Assembly: GCF_019443085.1 (NCBI RefSeq) | Contig: NZ_JAHZIL010000003.1 | Span: forward strand, 62,001 to 126,000 | Length of the DNA stretch: 64,000 nucleotides | Reading direction: 5' to 3' | Origin: Marinobacter sp. F4218 | GTDB taxonomy: Bacteria > Pseudomonadota > Gammaproteobacteria > Pseudomonadales > Oleiphilaceae | In this document: in pieces, positions 56,182-64,000 of the stretch | Layout of the letters: each line of letters opens with the position of its first letter | How positions within the stretch are numbered: position 1 is the first letter of the stretch | Program-made: the position numbers and the translations under genes | The notes under the pieces: model-generated | Seen by the model: only the letters and a program-made list of their open reading frames with translations | What the model was told of the DNA's origin: nothing | Databases searched by the model: none

Positions 56182-56829
56182 TCACAGATCGGCCAGGCTC
56201 CCGCGCGCGATTTCTGTAATCCGGGCCCAGTCCCGGGCGGCAACCACGTCGTCCGGGGTCAGCCAGGAGCCTCCTACGGCCTGAACATTCTTCAGCGCCA
56301 GGTACTTGCTGGCCGTATCACGGCGAATCCCGCCAGTCGGGCAGAAAGTGACGTCACCAAATGGGCCGCTAAAGGCTTTCAATGCCGGCACACCGCCGGC
56401 GACTTCTGCCGGGAAGAACTTGAACTCCCGGTAGCCGAGAGCATACCCCGTCATCAACTCCGAAACGGTAGCAATACCGGGCAACAGTGGCGCTTCGGAC
56501 GTTAATCCAAACTCGAGAATGGCTTCGGTTACCCCGGGCGTAATCACGAACTGGGCACCGGCCGCCTCCACCTGACGGTACTGGGCAATACTGGAAACGG
56601 TGCCCGCCCCGACCCATGCTTCGGGAATGGCAGCACGGACCGCCTTGATCGCGTCGACGCCAAACTCCGTCCGCAGGGTAATCTCCAGTACAGGGATACC
56701 ACCATCCACCAGAGCCTGGCACAGTGGCACAGCGTCCTCTAGGCGATTGATCGCGATTACCGGTACCAGAGGCGACGCCTGCAGCACCGATTGGACGCGC
56801 TCGCGATGGAATTCAGAAAGCTGGGTCAT
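56182..56829 (-). CDS. eda: KDPG aldolase Eda
   Basis: Splits 2-keto-3-deoxy-6-phosphogluconate into pyruvate and glyceraldehyde-3-phosphate. 215 residues, a TIM barrel. VPVIAINRLEDAVPL and GIPVLEITLRTEFG (catalytic Glu) come first, then GAGTV, the Schiff-base lysine in REFKFFPAEVAGG and FCPTGGIRRDTASKYL for phosphate binding. Last gene of zwf-pgl-eda, 30 bases after pgl. Confidence 0.95.
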   Translation of the reverse strand: MTQLSEFHRERVQSVLQASPLVPVIAINRLEDAVPLCQALVDGGIPVLEITLRTEFGVDAIKAVRAAIPEAWVGAGTVSSIAQYRQVEAAGAQFVITPGVTEAILEFGLTSEAPLLPGIATVSELMTGYALGYREFKFFPAEVAGGVPALKAFSGPFGDVTFCPTGGIRRDTASKYLALKNVQAVGGSWLTPDDVVAARDWARITEIARGSLADL

Positions 56830-56859
56830 GATCTTCTCCAGAGAACATTTGCGACGGAT

Positions 56860-57579
56860 TCAGGGACTCCAGAACACATTCAGGCCGGGCTTGAGAAAGC
56901 CACGAACCGGCATCGACATCACATCGTCCGGCGTCACCAGCGCCCGCCTGAGCGTCTCGAGCTTATCGCCGCCCTTGAGGTGGAGTGCAGTAAAACGGGC
57001 ATCCCGCAGTGGCGGCCGGGTCAGGCTGATGCGTTGATGAGGTTGGGATGGCGGCGTGGCCGCGGCAACCAAATCCGGGCAATCAGGGTCCATGGCCCTG
57101 GGCAATTCCGGCGCATCCGGAAACAGCGAGGCCGTGTGGCCATCATTTCCCATCCCCAGGATCACCACATCGAGAGGCAACGTCAGACAGGACAGCTCCT
57201 CTTTAACCGCCTCCAGCCCCTCCAGCGGAGTGGCTCCCGGCTGTTTGAGCGAGAGAAAGTGCGCATCGGAAGCGTGCCCCTGAAGCAGGTTTTCCCTCAC
57301 CAGACGCGTATTGCTGGCTGGATCATCTTCCGGCACCCAGCGCTCATCGGCGAGCAGGAGGTCGACCCGGCGCCAATCAAGGTCCGCCCTCGACAGCGCC
57401 CTGAAAAACGGCAGTGGCGTTGAACCACCCGACACCACCAGACTGGCCCTCGGCGCTTCCGCAAGCCGTTCCCGGAGAAATCCGGCCACGGCTTTGGCCA
57501 GATCCAGCGCCACCTGTTCCGGATCGTCCCCAAAGTGCGCATGAAAGCCTTCAGGCAAGTCAATTTCAGGCGTCTTCAT
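56860..57579 (-). CDS. pgl: 6-Phosphogluconolactonase Pgl (DevB type)
   Basis: Hydrolyses 6-phosphogluconolactone from the Zwf reaction. I start at ATG 57579 because GGAGGAG lies 5 bases upstream; 239 residues, normal for the family. Signatures are [19 protein letters not shown], the aspartate-containing [19 protein letters not shown] and [15 protein letters not shown]. The start lies 14 bases inside the end of zwf, so the two are translationally coupled. Confidence 0.94.
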   Translation of the reverse strand: MKTPEIDLPEGFHAHFGDDPEQVALDLAKAVAGFLRERLAEAPRASLVVSGGSTPLPFFRALSRADLDWRRVDLLLADERWVPEDDPASNTRLVRENLLQGHASDAHFLSLKQPGATPLEGLEAVKEELSCLTLPLDVVILGMGNDGHTASLFPDAPELPRAMDPDCPDLVAAATPPSQPHQRISLTRPPLRDARFTALHLKGGDKLETLRRALVTPDDVMSMPVRGFLKPGLNVFWSP

Positions 57580-59041
57580 ACCAGCTCCTCCCGTCACGGG
57601 TGATCATGGCAATTGACGCCACCGGCCCCCAGGTGCCTGCCGCGTAGCGCTTGGGCGGCTCGCCACTGTCATGCCAGTTGCGGATCACCTGATCCACCCA
57701 GCGCCATGCGTGCTCAACTTCGTCACGGCGAACAAACAGGTATTGATTGCCCTTCATGACCTCCCACAGCAACCGCTCGTAGGCGTCCGGAATGCGATCG
57801 GTATCAAAGGTCTCGGAAAAGGTCAGTTCGAGCGGCCCCTGACGCAGGCGCATCCCCTTGTCCAGCCCCTGATCCTTGGTCAGGATCTTCAACGACATGC
57901 CTTCGTCCGGCTGCAATCGAATGATCAACTTGTTATTCGCCAGATGCTTCTGATCCGGATCGAAAATGTAATGGGGCGCCGGTTTGAAATGAATGATGAT
58001 CTGGGAGAGCTTCTCGGGCAGACGCTTGCCGGTCCGGATGTAAAACGGCACTCCCGACCAGCGCCAGTTATCGATTTCCGCTTTCAGGGCCACAAACGTT
58101 TCGGTGGCACTGCCCTTAATGGCACCCTCTTCCTCCAGATATCCCGGGACCGGCTTACCGTTGCTGGTTCCCGCCGTGTACTGGCCGCGCACAACGCGAC
58201 TTTCCATCATGTCCGGGGTGACCCGTCGCAGGGCCTTCAGCACCTTTACTTTCTCGTCGCGGATGCTGTCAGCAGACAGATCGGAGGGTGGGTCCATGGC
58301 AATCAGACACAGCAACTGGAGCAGGTGATTCTGAATCATGTCCCGGATCTGGCCCGCCTTGTCGAAATAACCCCAGCGCCCCTCGATACCGACGCTCTCG
58401 GCAACCGTAATCTCGACATGGGAAATGTGGTTCTGATCCCACTGCGAGGCAAAGAGGTTGTTTGCAAACCTCAGGGCAATCAGATTCTGGACCGTTTCCT
58501 TGCCGAGGTAGTGATCAATCCGGAACAGCTGATTTTCGTTGTAGACTTCCCCCAGTTCATCATTGATCACCCTCGAGGATTCGAGATCGTGACCAATGGG
58601 CTTCTCCACCACAACCCGGGTTTTCTCGGTACAGCAGCTTGCCGCCCTGAGGTTGCGGGCGATCACGCCATACATGGCTGGAGGCGTCGCCATGTACACG
58701 ATCAGTTCGTTGTTGGCATCATCGCGCCACTCGTTGAGTACGCCAAAGTCATCCGGGTGATTGAAGTCCAGCCGCTGGTAGTCCACCCGGTCAAGAAACT
58801 TTTTCACCACCGGGGCTTCGAACTCCTCCGCCTTTACATGCTGCTCAAGCTTCTCGAACAGCTGCTTCCGAACCGCCGCTGTATCAGCCTCTGTGCGCGC
58901 TATGGCAAGAATACGACTGCCTTCTGCCAGCAAATTGGCACGCTCCAACTGGTACAGAGCCGGAAACAGCTTACGTTGTGCCAGGTCGCCGAGGGCGCCA
59001 AACAGCATCAGGTCACACCGGGTATCGATCTTATTGACCAT
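57566..59041 (-). CDS. zwf: Glucose-6-phosphate 1-dehydrogenase Zwf
   Basis: Oxidises glucose-6-phosphate with NADP to the lactone. The start is ATG 59041 with AGAAGGA upstream; 491 residues, identical to E. coli length. Coenzyme site [19 protein letters not shown], catalytic [13 protein letters not shown] and the [15 protein letters not shown] segment are clear. First gene of zwf-pgl-eda and divergent from hexR across 213 bases that contain a HexR-like box. Confidence 0.96.
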   Translation of the reverse strand: MVNKIDTRCDLMLFGALGDLAQRKLFPALYQLERANLLAEGSRILAIARTEADTAAVRKQLFEKLEQHVKAEEFEAPVVKKFLDRVDYQRLDFNHPDDFGVLNEWRDDANNELIVYMATPPAMYGVIARNLRAASCCTEKTRVVVEKPIGHDLESSRVINDELGEVYNENQLFRIDHYLGKETVQNLIALRFANNLFASQWDQNHISHVEITVAESVGIEGRWGYFDKAGQIRDMIQNHLLQLLCLIAMDPPSDLSADSIRDEKVKVLKALRRVTPDMMESRVVRGQYTAGTSNGKPVPGYLEEEGAIKGSATETFVALKAEIDNWRWSGVPFYIRTGKRLPEKLSQIIIHFKPAPHYIFDPDQKHLANNKLIIRLQPDEGMSLKILTKDQGLDKGMRLRQGPLELTFSETFDTDRIPDAYERLLWEVMKGNQYLFVRRDEVEHAWRWVDQVIRNWHDSGEPPKRYAAGTWGPVASIAMITRDGRSWYEDA

Positions 59042-59102
59042 TGATTCCTTCTCTCTGGTGGGTCCGGCAATTCGGGGAATCACCCGAACAATCGCTTAAT
59101 GT

Positions 59103-59117
59103 CGTAATTTTATGAAA
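59103..59117. promoter_or_regulatory. Candidate HexR operator between zwf and hexR
   Basis: CGTAATTTTATGAAA matches 12 of 15 positions of the HexR palindrome TGTARTWWWAYTACA as I remember it. It lies 61 bases upstream of zwf and 137 upstream of hexR in the shared control region. KDPG is the expected effector. Confidence 0.4.
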
Positions 59118-59254
59118 ATAATGGCAGCTTCATCGGTATTTTCCAAGGCAAAAAACCATATTTTGACACTTTTACTACCCCAAAACGATAGAAAACACGG
59201 TATAATCAGCCCGTTTTCACAACAACGATCGCCAAGATTCAGGGAGTACCTTTA

Positions 59255-60127
59255 ATGGCTGCGAACCAGGCGCACCGTGACGACAATCTGCTCGAAGACA
59301 TCCAGGGCAGACTCGACAGCCTCAACAAATCGGAGCGAAAAGTGGCCGAAGCCATTCTTCGAGACCCCAGCGCGGCCACTCGTTACAGCATAGCCGCCCT
59401 GGCCCGCGCTGCAGAAGTCAGCGAACCCACGGTGAACCGGTTTTGCCGCGGCTTTTCCGCCACCGGCTTCCCGGACTTCAAGATCAGGCTGGCACAAAGC
59501 ATTGCAACCGGCACCCCTTACGTCGGCCAGAATGTTGAGCCGGACGACACCGTGGCCGAATTTGCGGACAAGATCATGCTGAGCACCATTGCCAGTCTGG
59601 ACAAAGCCCGCCAGGCCCTGGACCCGAAGGCACTGGCCATGGCCATTGATTACCTGATCCAGGCCAAACAGATCAATTTCTTCGGCATGGGCGGATCCGC
59701 CGCAGTGGCCCTCGACGCCCAGCACAAGTTTTTCCGCTTCAACATTCCGGTGATGTCCTATGATGACGCCCTGATGCAACGTATGGTTGCTGCAGGGGCC
59801 AGCGTGGGGGACGTCATCGTTCTGATTTCCTACACCGGTCGGACCCGTGAAACTGTCGAAATTGCCAAGCTTGCCCGGGCCAACGGTGCCACGGTCATCG
59901 GCATCACCAACCCTGAATCCCCGCTTGCCGAAATTTGCACCGTTGTCCTGGGCGTAACAGCCCCGGAAGACACGGAAGTATATATGCCCATGTCATCGAG
60001 AATTATTCATCTGACCGTGATCGACATCCTGGCAACCGGAGTGACCCTCAAGCGCGGCGCCGATTTTCTCGGACACCTCAAAAAGATCAAGGAAAGCCTT
60101 AAGCCCACTCGCTTTCCGACAACCTAA
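59255..60127 (+). CDS. hexR: HexR-type transcriptional regulator (RpiR family)
   Basis: 290 residues. The N-terminal RpiR helix-turn-helix domain spans about 1-80 ([20 protein letters not shown], then [19 protein letters not shown]). The C-terminal SIS domain (about 120-260) has [19 protein letters not shown] and [18 protein letters not shown], which bind a sugar phosphate. The position divergent from zwf-pgl-eda, and near edd and gap, is the HexR context of Pseudomonas and Shewanella, where KDPG releases repression. A strong terminator follows. Confidence 0.93.
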   Translation: MAANQAHRDDNLLEDIQGRLDSLNKSERKVAEAILRDPSAATRYSIAALARAAEVSEPTVNRFCRGFSATGFPDFKIRLAQSIATGTPYVGQNVEPDDTVAEFADKIMLSTIASLDKARQALDPKALAMAIDYLIQAKQINFFGMGGSAAVALDAQHKFFRFNIPVMSYDDALMQRMVAAGASVGDVIVLISYTGRTRETVEIAKLARANGATVIGITNPESPLAEICTVVLGVTAPEDTEVYMPMSSRIIHLTVIDILATGVTLKRGADFLGHLKKIKESLKPTRFPTT

Positions 60128-60138
60128 AGCTCGGACTT

Positions 60139-60180
60139 GGCCACAAAAAAACCCGGGAGATCCCGGGTTTTTTTGTGGCC
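60139..60180 (+). terminator. Strong rho-independent terminator after hexR
   Basis: A perfect 19-bp stem begins GGCCACAAAAAAACCCGGG, with loop AGAT, and the returning arm includes a run of seven T. It lies 12 bases after the hexR stop. The A-run in the left arm makes it usable from the opposite strand as well, for the convergent ppiD gene. Confidence 0.95.
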
Positions 60181-60220
60181 TTCTCGGCGGGCCTCTTCCA
60201 GCCCGCCGCATCAATACAGC

Positions 60221-62074
60221 TCAGGGGCGCTCTACTTCGGCCCGATTCCGGAGGTACTCCTGATACGCTGAATATTCCCGCTGCCCTTCCAGGGACGCCA
60301 GGAACTGACTCAGCTGGCTAAACTCGGCTCCATCCTGGTCAACCTCACCTTCATTAACCTGGTCCAGCGCGATCACCGAGGCACTTTCAGCACTGACCGA
60401 CCGTCCATAGCTGGCGTCGTCATCTGCCGGTCGCTCAAGCGAGAACACCGCCCTCATGACACTGGCGCTCACCTCCTGCGCGTTCCGGGACTTCGCTTCG
60501 TAGCTTACCCATTCTCCGGCCCCCAACTCTTCGAGAGACTGACCTGCCTTGAGCCCGGCCATAATCTCTTCTGCCCTCTCACGCAGCGCGTCGCGCGTCT
60601 CGCGCGCCTTAAGGGTAGCGCGAATATCATCGGCCACCTGCTCCAGAGGAAGCTGCTGCGCCTCGCGATACTCCCGCACACGGGCCACCACGGAAACGTT
60701 ATCACCGACGTCGATCAGCTCGGTGTTGTAGCCTTCTTCAAGCACGTCGGCCGAGAACAGCTGGCGAACCAGACCCTCGTGATCGAACGGCGCCATACCG
60801 CCATTTCGGGTCACGCCGGTTGCCTCACGCACCTCCAGACCGAGCTCCTCGGCCGGTCCCGCCAGATCGTCTGCTGCATAAGCGGAATCCGCCAACTGGG
60901 TGCGAATTTCTGCAAAACGCTCTTCGGCACGGTCACGAGCCAGCTCGTTGCGAAGTTGATCTGCAATTTCCTCAAGGGCCGGAACCTCGGAACGACGTAC
61001 GTCCTCCAGTTTGATCAGATGCACCCCAAAACTGGTCTCCACTGCACCTGAGACCTCACCCTCATCAAGCGCGAACAGAGCCTTCTCGAAGGCCTCATCG
61101 TAAACACCGCGGCCGGCATACCCCAGATCACCACCTTCCTCGGCGGAGACGGTATCGATAGAATATTCCCGGGCCAGATCGGCAAAGGATTCCCCATCCG
61201 CCAGGCGCTTCTGAATGGTCTCAATGGTGGCGTCGGCATCTTCACCATCTTCGATCAGAATATGCGATGCCTGCCGCTCTTCACGTGCGAGATCGTCGGC
61301 GCGTTGCTCGTAATAGGCCTGCAGCTCATCCTCGCTGATGTCAATGGTTTCGGCCAGTGAACCAAGGGACAGCGTAATGTAGGCCGCATCAACCTGGTCC
61401 GGTTGCTGGAAGGCACTGCTGTTCTCTTCGTAGAACGTCTGAACCTCGTCCTCGGTAATCTCAACCTGCCCTGCGACGGCACTGTCGGGTACGGTCAAAA
61501 GCCGGAAATCACGAGTCTGGTTCTGGATTCGAAGAATCTGGGCCACACTCTCATCCGATGCCACGCCACTCTGAATTACACCGGCGCGAATCTGGTTAAC
61601 CACATACTGCTTGCGCATAGCGTCGCGGAACTCGGCCACGCCCATGCCCATGTTACGGACCGTAGACACGAAGCGGTCCCGATTAAACTGACCATCAACC
61701 TGGAACTGGGGCATCTGGGTAATGAGCGCATCAATGTCGGCATCGGTCAGCGCCAGCCCTTGACTGCCGGCGTCCTGGATAAGGACCTCCTGCTGAATCA
61801 GGGATTCCAGCACGTCCTTGCGAATCTGGTCTTCTTTAAGCAACGAAGGGTCCGGGGTCTCCATGCGCGACAGTCGACGCTGGCTCTCCATCTGGACCAG
61901 ACGAAGAAATTCCCGCTCTGTAATGTCTTCACCATTAACTGTCGCCACTTCTGGCTCACCGGAGAACCCGCCGATGATGGCGTCCATTCCCCAGATGGAT
62001 AGGGACACGATCAATAGACCGATGATGATCTTGGCAATGGTGCCCTGGGCATTTTCCCGAATATCTTGAAGCAT
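60221..62074 (-). CDS. ppiD: Periplasmic folding chaperone / peptidyl-prolyl isomerase PpiD
   Basis: 617 residues, the PpiD size. A cytoplasmic start MLQDIRENAQG leads to one membrane helix (about 13-34, IAKIIIGLLIVSLSIWGMDAI). A SurA_N-like helical chaperone domain follows (about 40-250). One parvulin domain spans about 262-360 (ASHILIEDGEDAD, DLAREYSIDTVSAEEGGDLGY, SGAVETSFGVHLIKLEDVR). It helps outer-membrane proteins leaving the Sec translocon. The order lon-hupB-ppiD is a conserved gammaproteobacterial block. Confidence 0.94.
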   Translation of the reverse strand: MLQDIRENAQGTIAKIIIGLLIVSLSIWGMDAIIGGFSGEPEVATVNGEDITEREFLRLVQMESQRRLSRMETPDPSLLKEDQIRKDVLESLIQQEVLIQDAGSQGLALTDADIDALITQMPQFQVDGQFNRDRFVSTVRNMGMGVAEFRDAMRKQYVVNQIRAGVIQSGVASDESVAQILRIQNQTRDFRLLTVPDSAVAGQVEITEDEVQTFYEENSSAFQQPDQVDAAYITLSLGSLAETIDISEDELQAYYEQRADDLAREERQASHILIEDGEDADATIETIQKRLADGESFADLAREYSIDTVSAEEGGDLGYAGRGVYDEAFEKALFALDEGEVSGAVETSFGVHLIKLEDVRRSEVPALEEIADQLRNELARDRAEERFAEIRTQLADSAYAADDLAGPAEELGLEVREATGVTRNGGMAPFDHEGLVRQLFSADVLEEGYNTELIDVGDNVSVVARVREYREAQQLPLEQVADDIRATLKARETRDALRERAEEIMAGLKAGQSLEELGAGEWVSYEAKSRNAQEVSASVMRAVFSLERPADDDASYGRSVSAESASVIALDQVNEGEVDQDGAEFSQLSQFLASLEGQREYSAYQEYLRNRAEVERP

Positions 62075-62143
62075 GTTTCTCCCGAATCCTGTTCAAGGTC
62101 GTGCAGTTTTTATCTATAGGCGATGAGCGTTAGGGCGCCGAAC

Positions 62144-62176
62144 GTAAAAAGGCGCACCCTGTCCGGAATGCGCCTT
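62144..62176 (-). terminator. Rho-independent terminator after hupB
   Basis: On the minus strand the stem AAGGCGCA / TGCGCCTT with a 12-base loop is followed by a T-run (reading TTTTTACG). A second hairpin, AGCCCC-type with a one-base bulge at 62192-62211, lies between it and the hupB stop. Confidence 0.8.
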
Positions 62177-62227
62177 AAATTCTTCTTGGGTAGCCCCCTG
62201 CGACAGGGGCTGCCAGAGAAAGAACCG

Positions 62228-62500
62228 TTACTTAACGGCGTCTTTCAAGGCCTTGCCTGCTTTGAACCCAGGCACTTTGGAGGCCGGAATCTTGATCTCG
62301 GCACCAGTCTGCGGGTTGCGGCCGGTGCGAGCAGCACGCTCTTTAACGGAGAAAGTACCAAAACCGATCAGAGTAACCTGATCGCCTTTTTTCAGGGCAC
62401 CGGTAATGGAATTGGTCATGGCATCCAGAGCACGGCCAGCGGCGGCTTTGGAAATATCTGAGGACTCTGCAATTGCATCGATAAGTTCGGACTTGTTCAC
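62228..62500 (-). CDS. hupB: DNA-binding protein HU-beta
   Basis: 90 residues from a GTG start at 62500, with AAGGGG upstream; the resulting [20 protein letters not shown] matches HU exactly in start and length. The beta-arm region contains the HU/IHF signature [23 protein letters not shown] bends and compacts the chromosome. The gene lies between lon (239 bases upstream) and ppiD and ends with its own terminator, so it is expressed largely separately. Confidence 0.96.
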   Translation of the reverse strand: MNKSELIDAIAESSDISKAAAGRALDAMTNSITGALKKGDQVTLIGFGTFSVKERAARTGRNPQTGAEIKIPASKVPGFKAGKALKDAVK

Positions 62501-62739
62501 ACTAAACCCCTTCGATTTCAGGTTGAAGATGTTATAGGTTGGTTTGTTTTTTCTCGGACGTTCTCGACTATCGCATAAGCGGTCGGAGAATTCCATTCTT
62601 CAGTTTTCTTATTCCTTTCGGTTTTTTAACCGGTGTTCGGAATAGGCACTTACTGCGCGGGAGCCCTTGGTATTGGCTGCTTCACGGCGAAACAGTTATA
62701 CCAACGGCCTCTCTCACGTGTCAACAACTCATCAAGCCT

Positions 62740-64000
62740 TTAATGAGTATTTATGCGTTCTGCACTATCGCTTTCGTCATCGCGGGGCTTGCCGGAACCT
62801 GCTCCGGAAGACTCATCTTCTGCCCGGGGTTCGGGCGGATAGGCCAGCGCAATATCCAGAACTTCGTCGATCCATTTAACCGGACGAATCTCCAGAGACT
62901 CCTTTATGTTTTCCGGTATCTCTTTGAGATCACGGACATTTTCATCCGGGATCAGGACCGTTTTGATACCACCGCGGTGCGCTGCCAGCAGCTTTTCCTT
63001 GAGCCCGCCGATGGCCAGAACCCGACCTCGAAGAGTGATCTCACCGGTCATCGCCACGTCTGCCCTGACCGGAATCTTGGTCAGCGCAGAAACCAGGGCC
63101 GTGCACATGCCAATACCGGCACTCGGACCGTCTTTCGGCGTTGCACCCTCGGGAACGTGAATGTGCAGATCGTGTTTTTCGTGGAAATCGTCGGCAATTC
63201 CCAGCCCCGGCGCACGACTGCGAACCACTGTCAGGGCGGTCTGGATTGACTCCTGCATGACATCGCCCAGAGAACCGGTCTTAACTACCCGCCCCTTGCC
63301 CGGGGTCAGAGCGCATTCGATGGTAAGCAGCTCACCACCAACCTGGGTCCAGGCAAGTCCGGTCACCTGTCCAATCTGGTTCTTTTCTTCCGCCAGACCG
63401 TACTTGAACTTCTTCACCCCGGAGTAATCCTCCAACGCGTCTGGCTCAAGAGTCACAGAGGCCTTGTCATTGCTCTCGACATGCTCGCGCACCACCTTGC
63501 GGCAAATCTTGGCAATTTCACGCTCAAGGCCGCGTACGCCCGCTTCCCGGGTGTAATAGCGAATCAGATCCCTCAAGGTTTCCTCAGGAATCACCAGTTC
63601 GTCCTTGCGCAGGCCGTTCGCCTTGATCTGTTTCGGCAACAGGTAACGCAATGCAATGTTTACCTTCTCGTCCTCGGTGTACCCGGGAATGCGGATAATC
63701 TCCATCCGGTCCAGAAGGGCCGGCGGAATGTCCATGGAATTGGAGGTACACACGAACATGACATCCGAGAGGTCGTAATCCACCTCCAGGTAATGATCGT
63801 TGAAGGTGTGATTCTGCTCTGGATCCAGCACCTCGAGCAGCGCCGATGCAGGGTCGCCACGATGGTCCATGCCCATCTTGTCGATCTCATCGAACAGGAA
63901 CAGCGGATTTCTCACGCCGACCTTGGACAGCTTCTGCAACAACTTGCCAGGAAGCGCGCCGATATAGGTTTTCCGGTGACCCCGGATTTCGGCTTCATCG
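62740..64000 (-). CDS. lon: ATP-dependent protease Lon, C-terminal part (partial)
   Basis: The 3' 420 codons of lon; the gene continues past the right edge, and the frame is open to the last base. From the edge inward: [19 protein letters not shown] of the AAA+ domain, Walker [13 protein letters not shown], sensor CTSNSMDIP, then the proteolytic domain with the catalytic Ser in [15 protein letters not shown] and the Lys about 43 residues later ([21 protein letters not shown]). The tail ([21 protein letters not shown]) is acidic and poorly conserved. Lon degrades misfolded and regulatory proteins. Confidence 0.96.
   Translation of the reverse strand, partial: DEAEIRGHRKTYIGALPGKLLQKLSKVGVRNPLFLFDEIDKMGMDHRGDPASALLEVLDPEQNHTFNDHYLEVDYDLSDVMFVCTSNSMDIPPALLDRMEIIRIPGYTEDEKVNIALRYLLPKQIKANGLRKDELVIPEETLRDLIRYYTREAGVRGLEREIAKICRKVVREHVESNDKASVTLEPDALEDYSGVKKFKYGLAEEKNQIGQVTGLAWTQVGGELLTIECALTPGKGRVVKTGSLGDVMQESIQTALTVVRSRAPGLGIADDFHEKHDLHIHVPEGATPKDGPSAGIGMCTALVSALTKIPVRADVAMTGEITLRGRVLAIGGLKEKLLAAHRGGIKTVLIPDENVRDLKEIPENIKESLEIRPVKWIDEVLDIALAYPPEPRAEDESSGAGSGKPRDDESDSAERINTH

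Noticed and set aside
57671..59044. A 457-codon open frame on the plus strand opposite zwf
   Set aside because: It mirrors zwf almost exactly, and its translation matches no family pattern I recognise. zwf itself is unambiguous.
1..64000. tRNA genes, rRNA genes, CRISPR arrays, insertion sequences, prophage or att sites
   Set aside because: No cloverleaf, conserved rRNA segment, regularly spaced repeat, transposase, integrase or direct-repeat-bounded island was seen.

Overview
This window looks like chromosome of a marine, respiratory, lipid-using gammaproteobacterium, most like Marinobacter. The inference rests on the gene set: a cbb3 oxidase operon, a complete Entner-Doudoroff set under a HexR-type regulator, PHA synthesis, a secreted lipase and a FadL-type porin. 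Protein sequences also resemble Pseudomonas-type orthologues. I see no rRNA, tRNA, CRISPR array, insertion sequence, integrase or prophage gene. The window is essentially core chromosome with a few accessory patches.

Layout. 1-8.5 kb: end of alaA, a conserved unknown gene, htpX, the leftward epmC-rhlB-pdxB operon, dsbD, tusA, a small monooxygenase-fold gene and rlmM. 8.6-11.1 kb: a membrane diguanylate cyclase and an alpha/beta hydrolase that overlap tail to tail. 11.2-20.0 kb: ccoNOQP-ccoGHIS plus a DsbD_2-type membrane protein, with a candidate FNR/ANR class II promoter. 20.0-23.4 kb: ttcA, a TetR regulator, a J-domain protein and a polysaccharide deacetylase.

23.4-28.1 kb is the most unusual block: a four-gene leftward envelope operon coding for a C39-type cysteine peptidase, a FapF-like beta-barrel with an N-terminal helical region, a FadL-type barrel and a MalM-like lipoprotein. 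No ABC transporter or fibre subunit is visible nearby. 28.3-36.7 kb is a run of six leftward genes: ABC ATPase, FtsX permease, HlyD adaptor, amidohydrolase, DUF2238 protein and DASS transporter. 36.7-40.9 kb: a small DksA-like protein, phasin, PHA synthase and a sodium:solute symporter.

40.9-43.5 kb: a secreted lipase carrying an acidic calcium-type insertion, divergent from a lipase-chaperone-like gene that lacks the classical foldase motif. 43.6-49.3 kb: an orphan solute-binding protein, then glpK, glpR and glpD with candidate GlpR operators and a decayed piece of an ABC solute-binding gene beside glpK. 49.3-60.2 kb: a uracil-DNA glycosylase family protein, a nitroreductase, then glk, edd, gap, pyk, eda, pgl, zwf and hexR. 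These cover the route from glucose to pyruvate by the Entner-Doudoroff pathway. 60.2-64.0 kb: ppiD, hupB and the 3' part of lon, a typical proteostasis block.

Functional assignments come from recognising family motifs and lengths by eye; no database search was run. Regulatory sites are matches to remembered consensus sequences and are marked as candidates.
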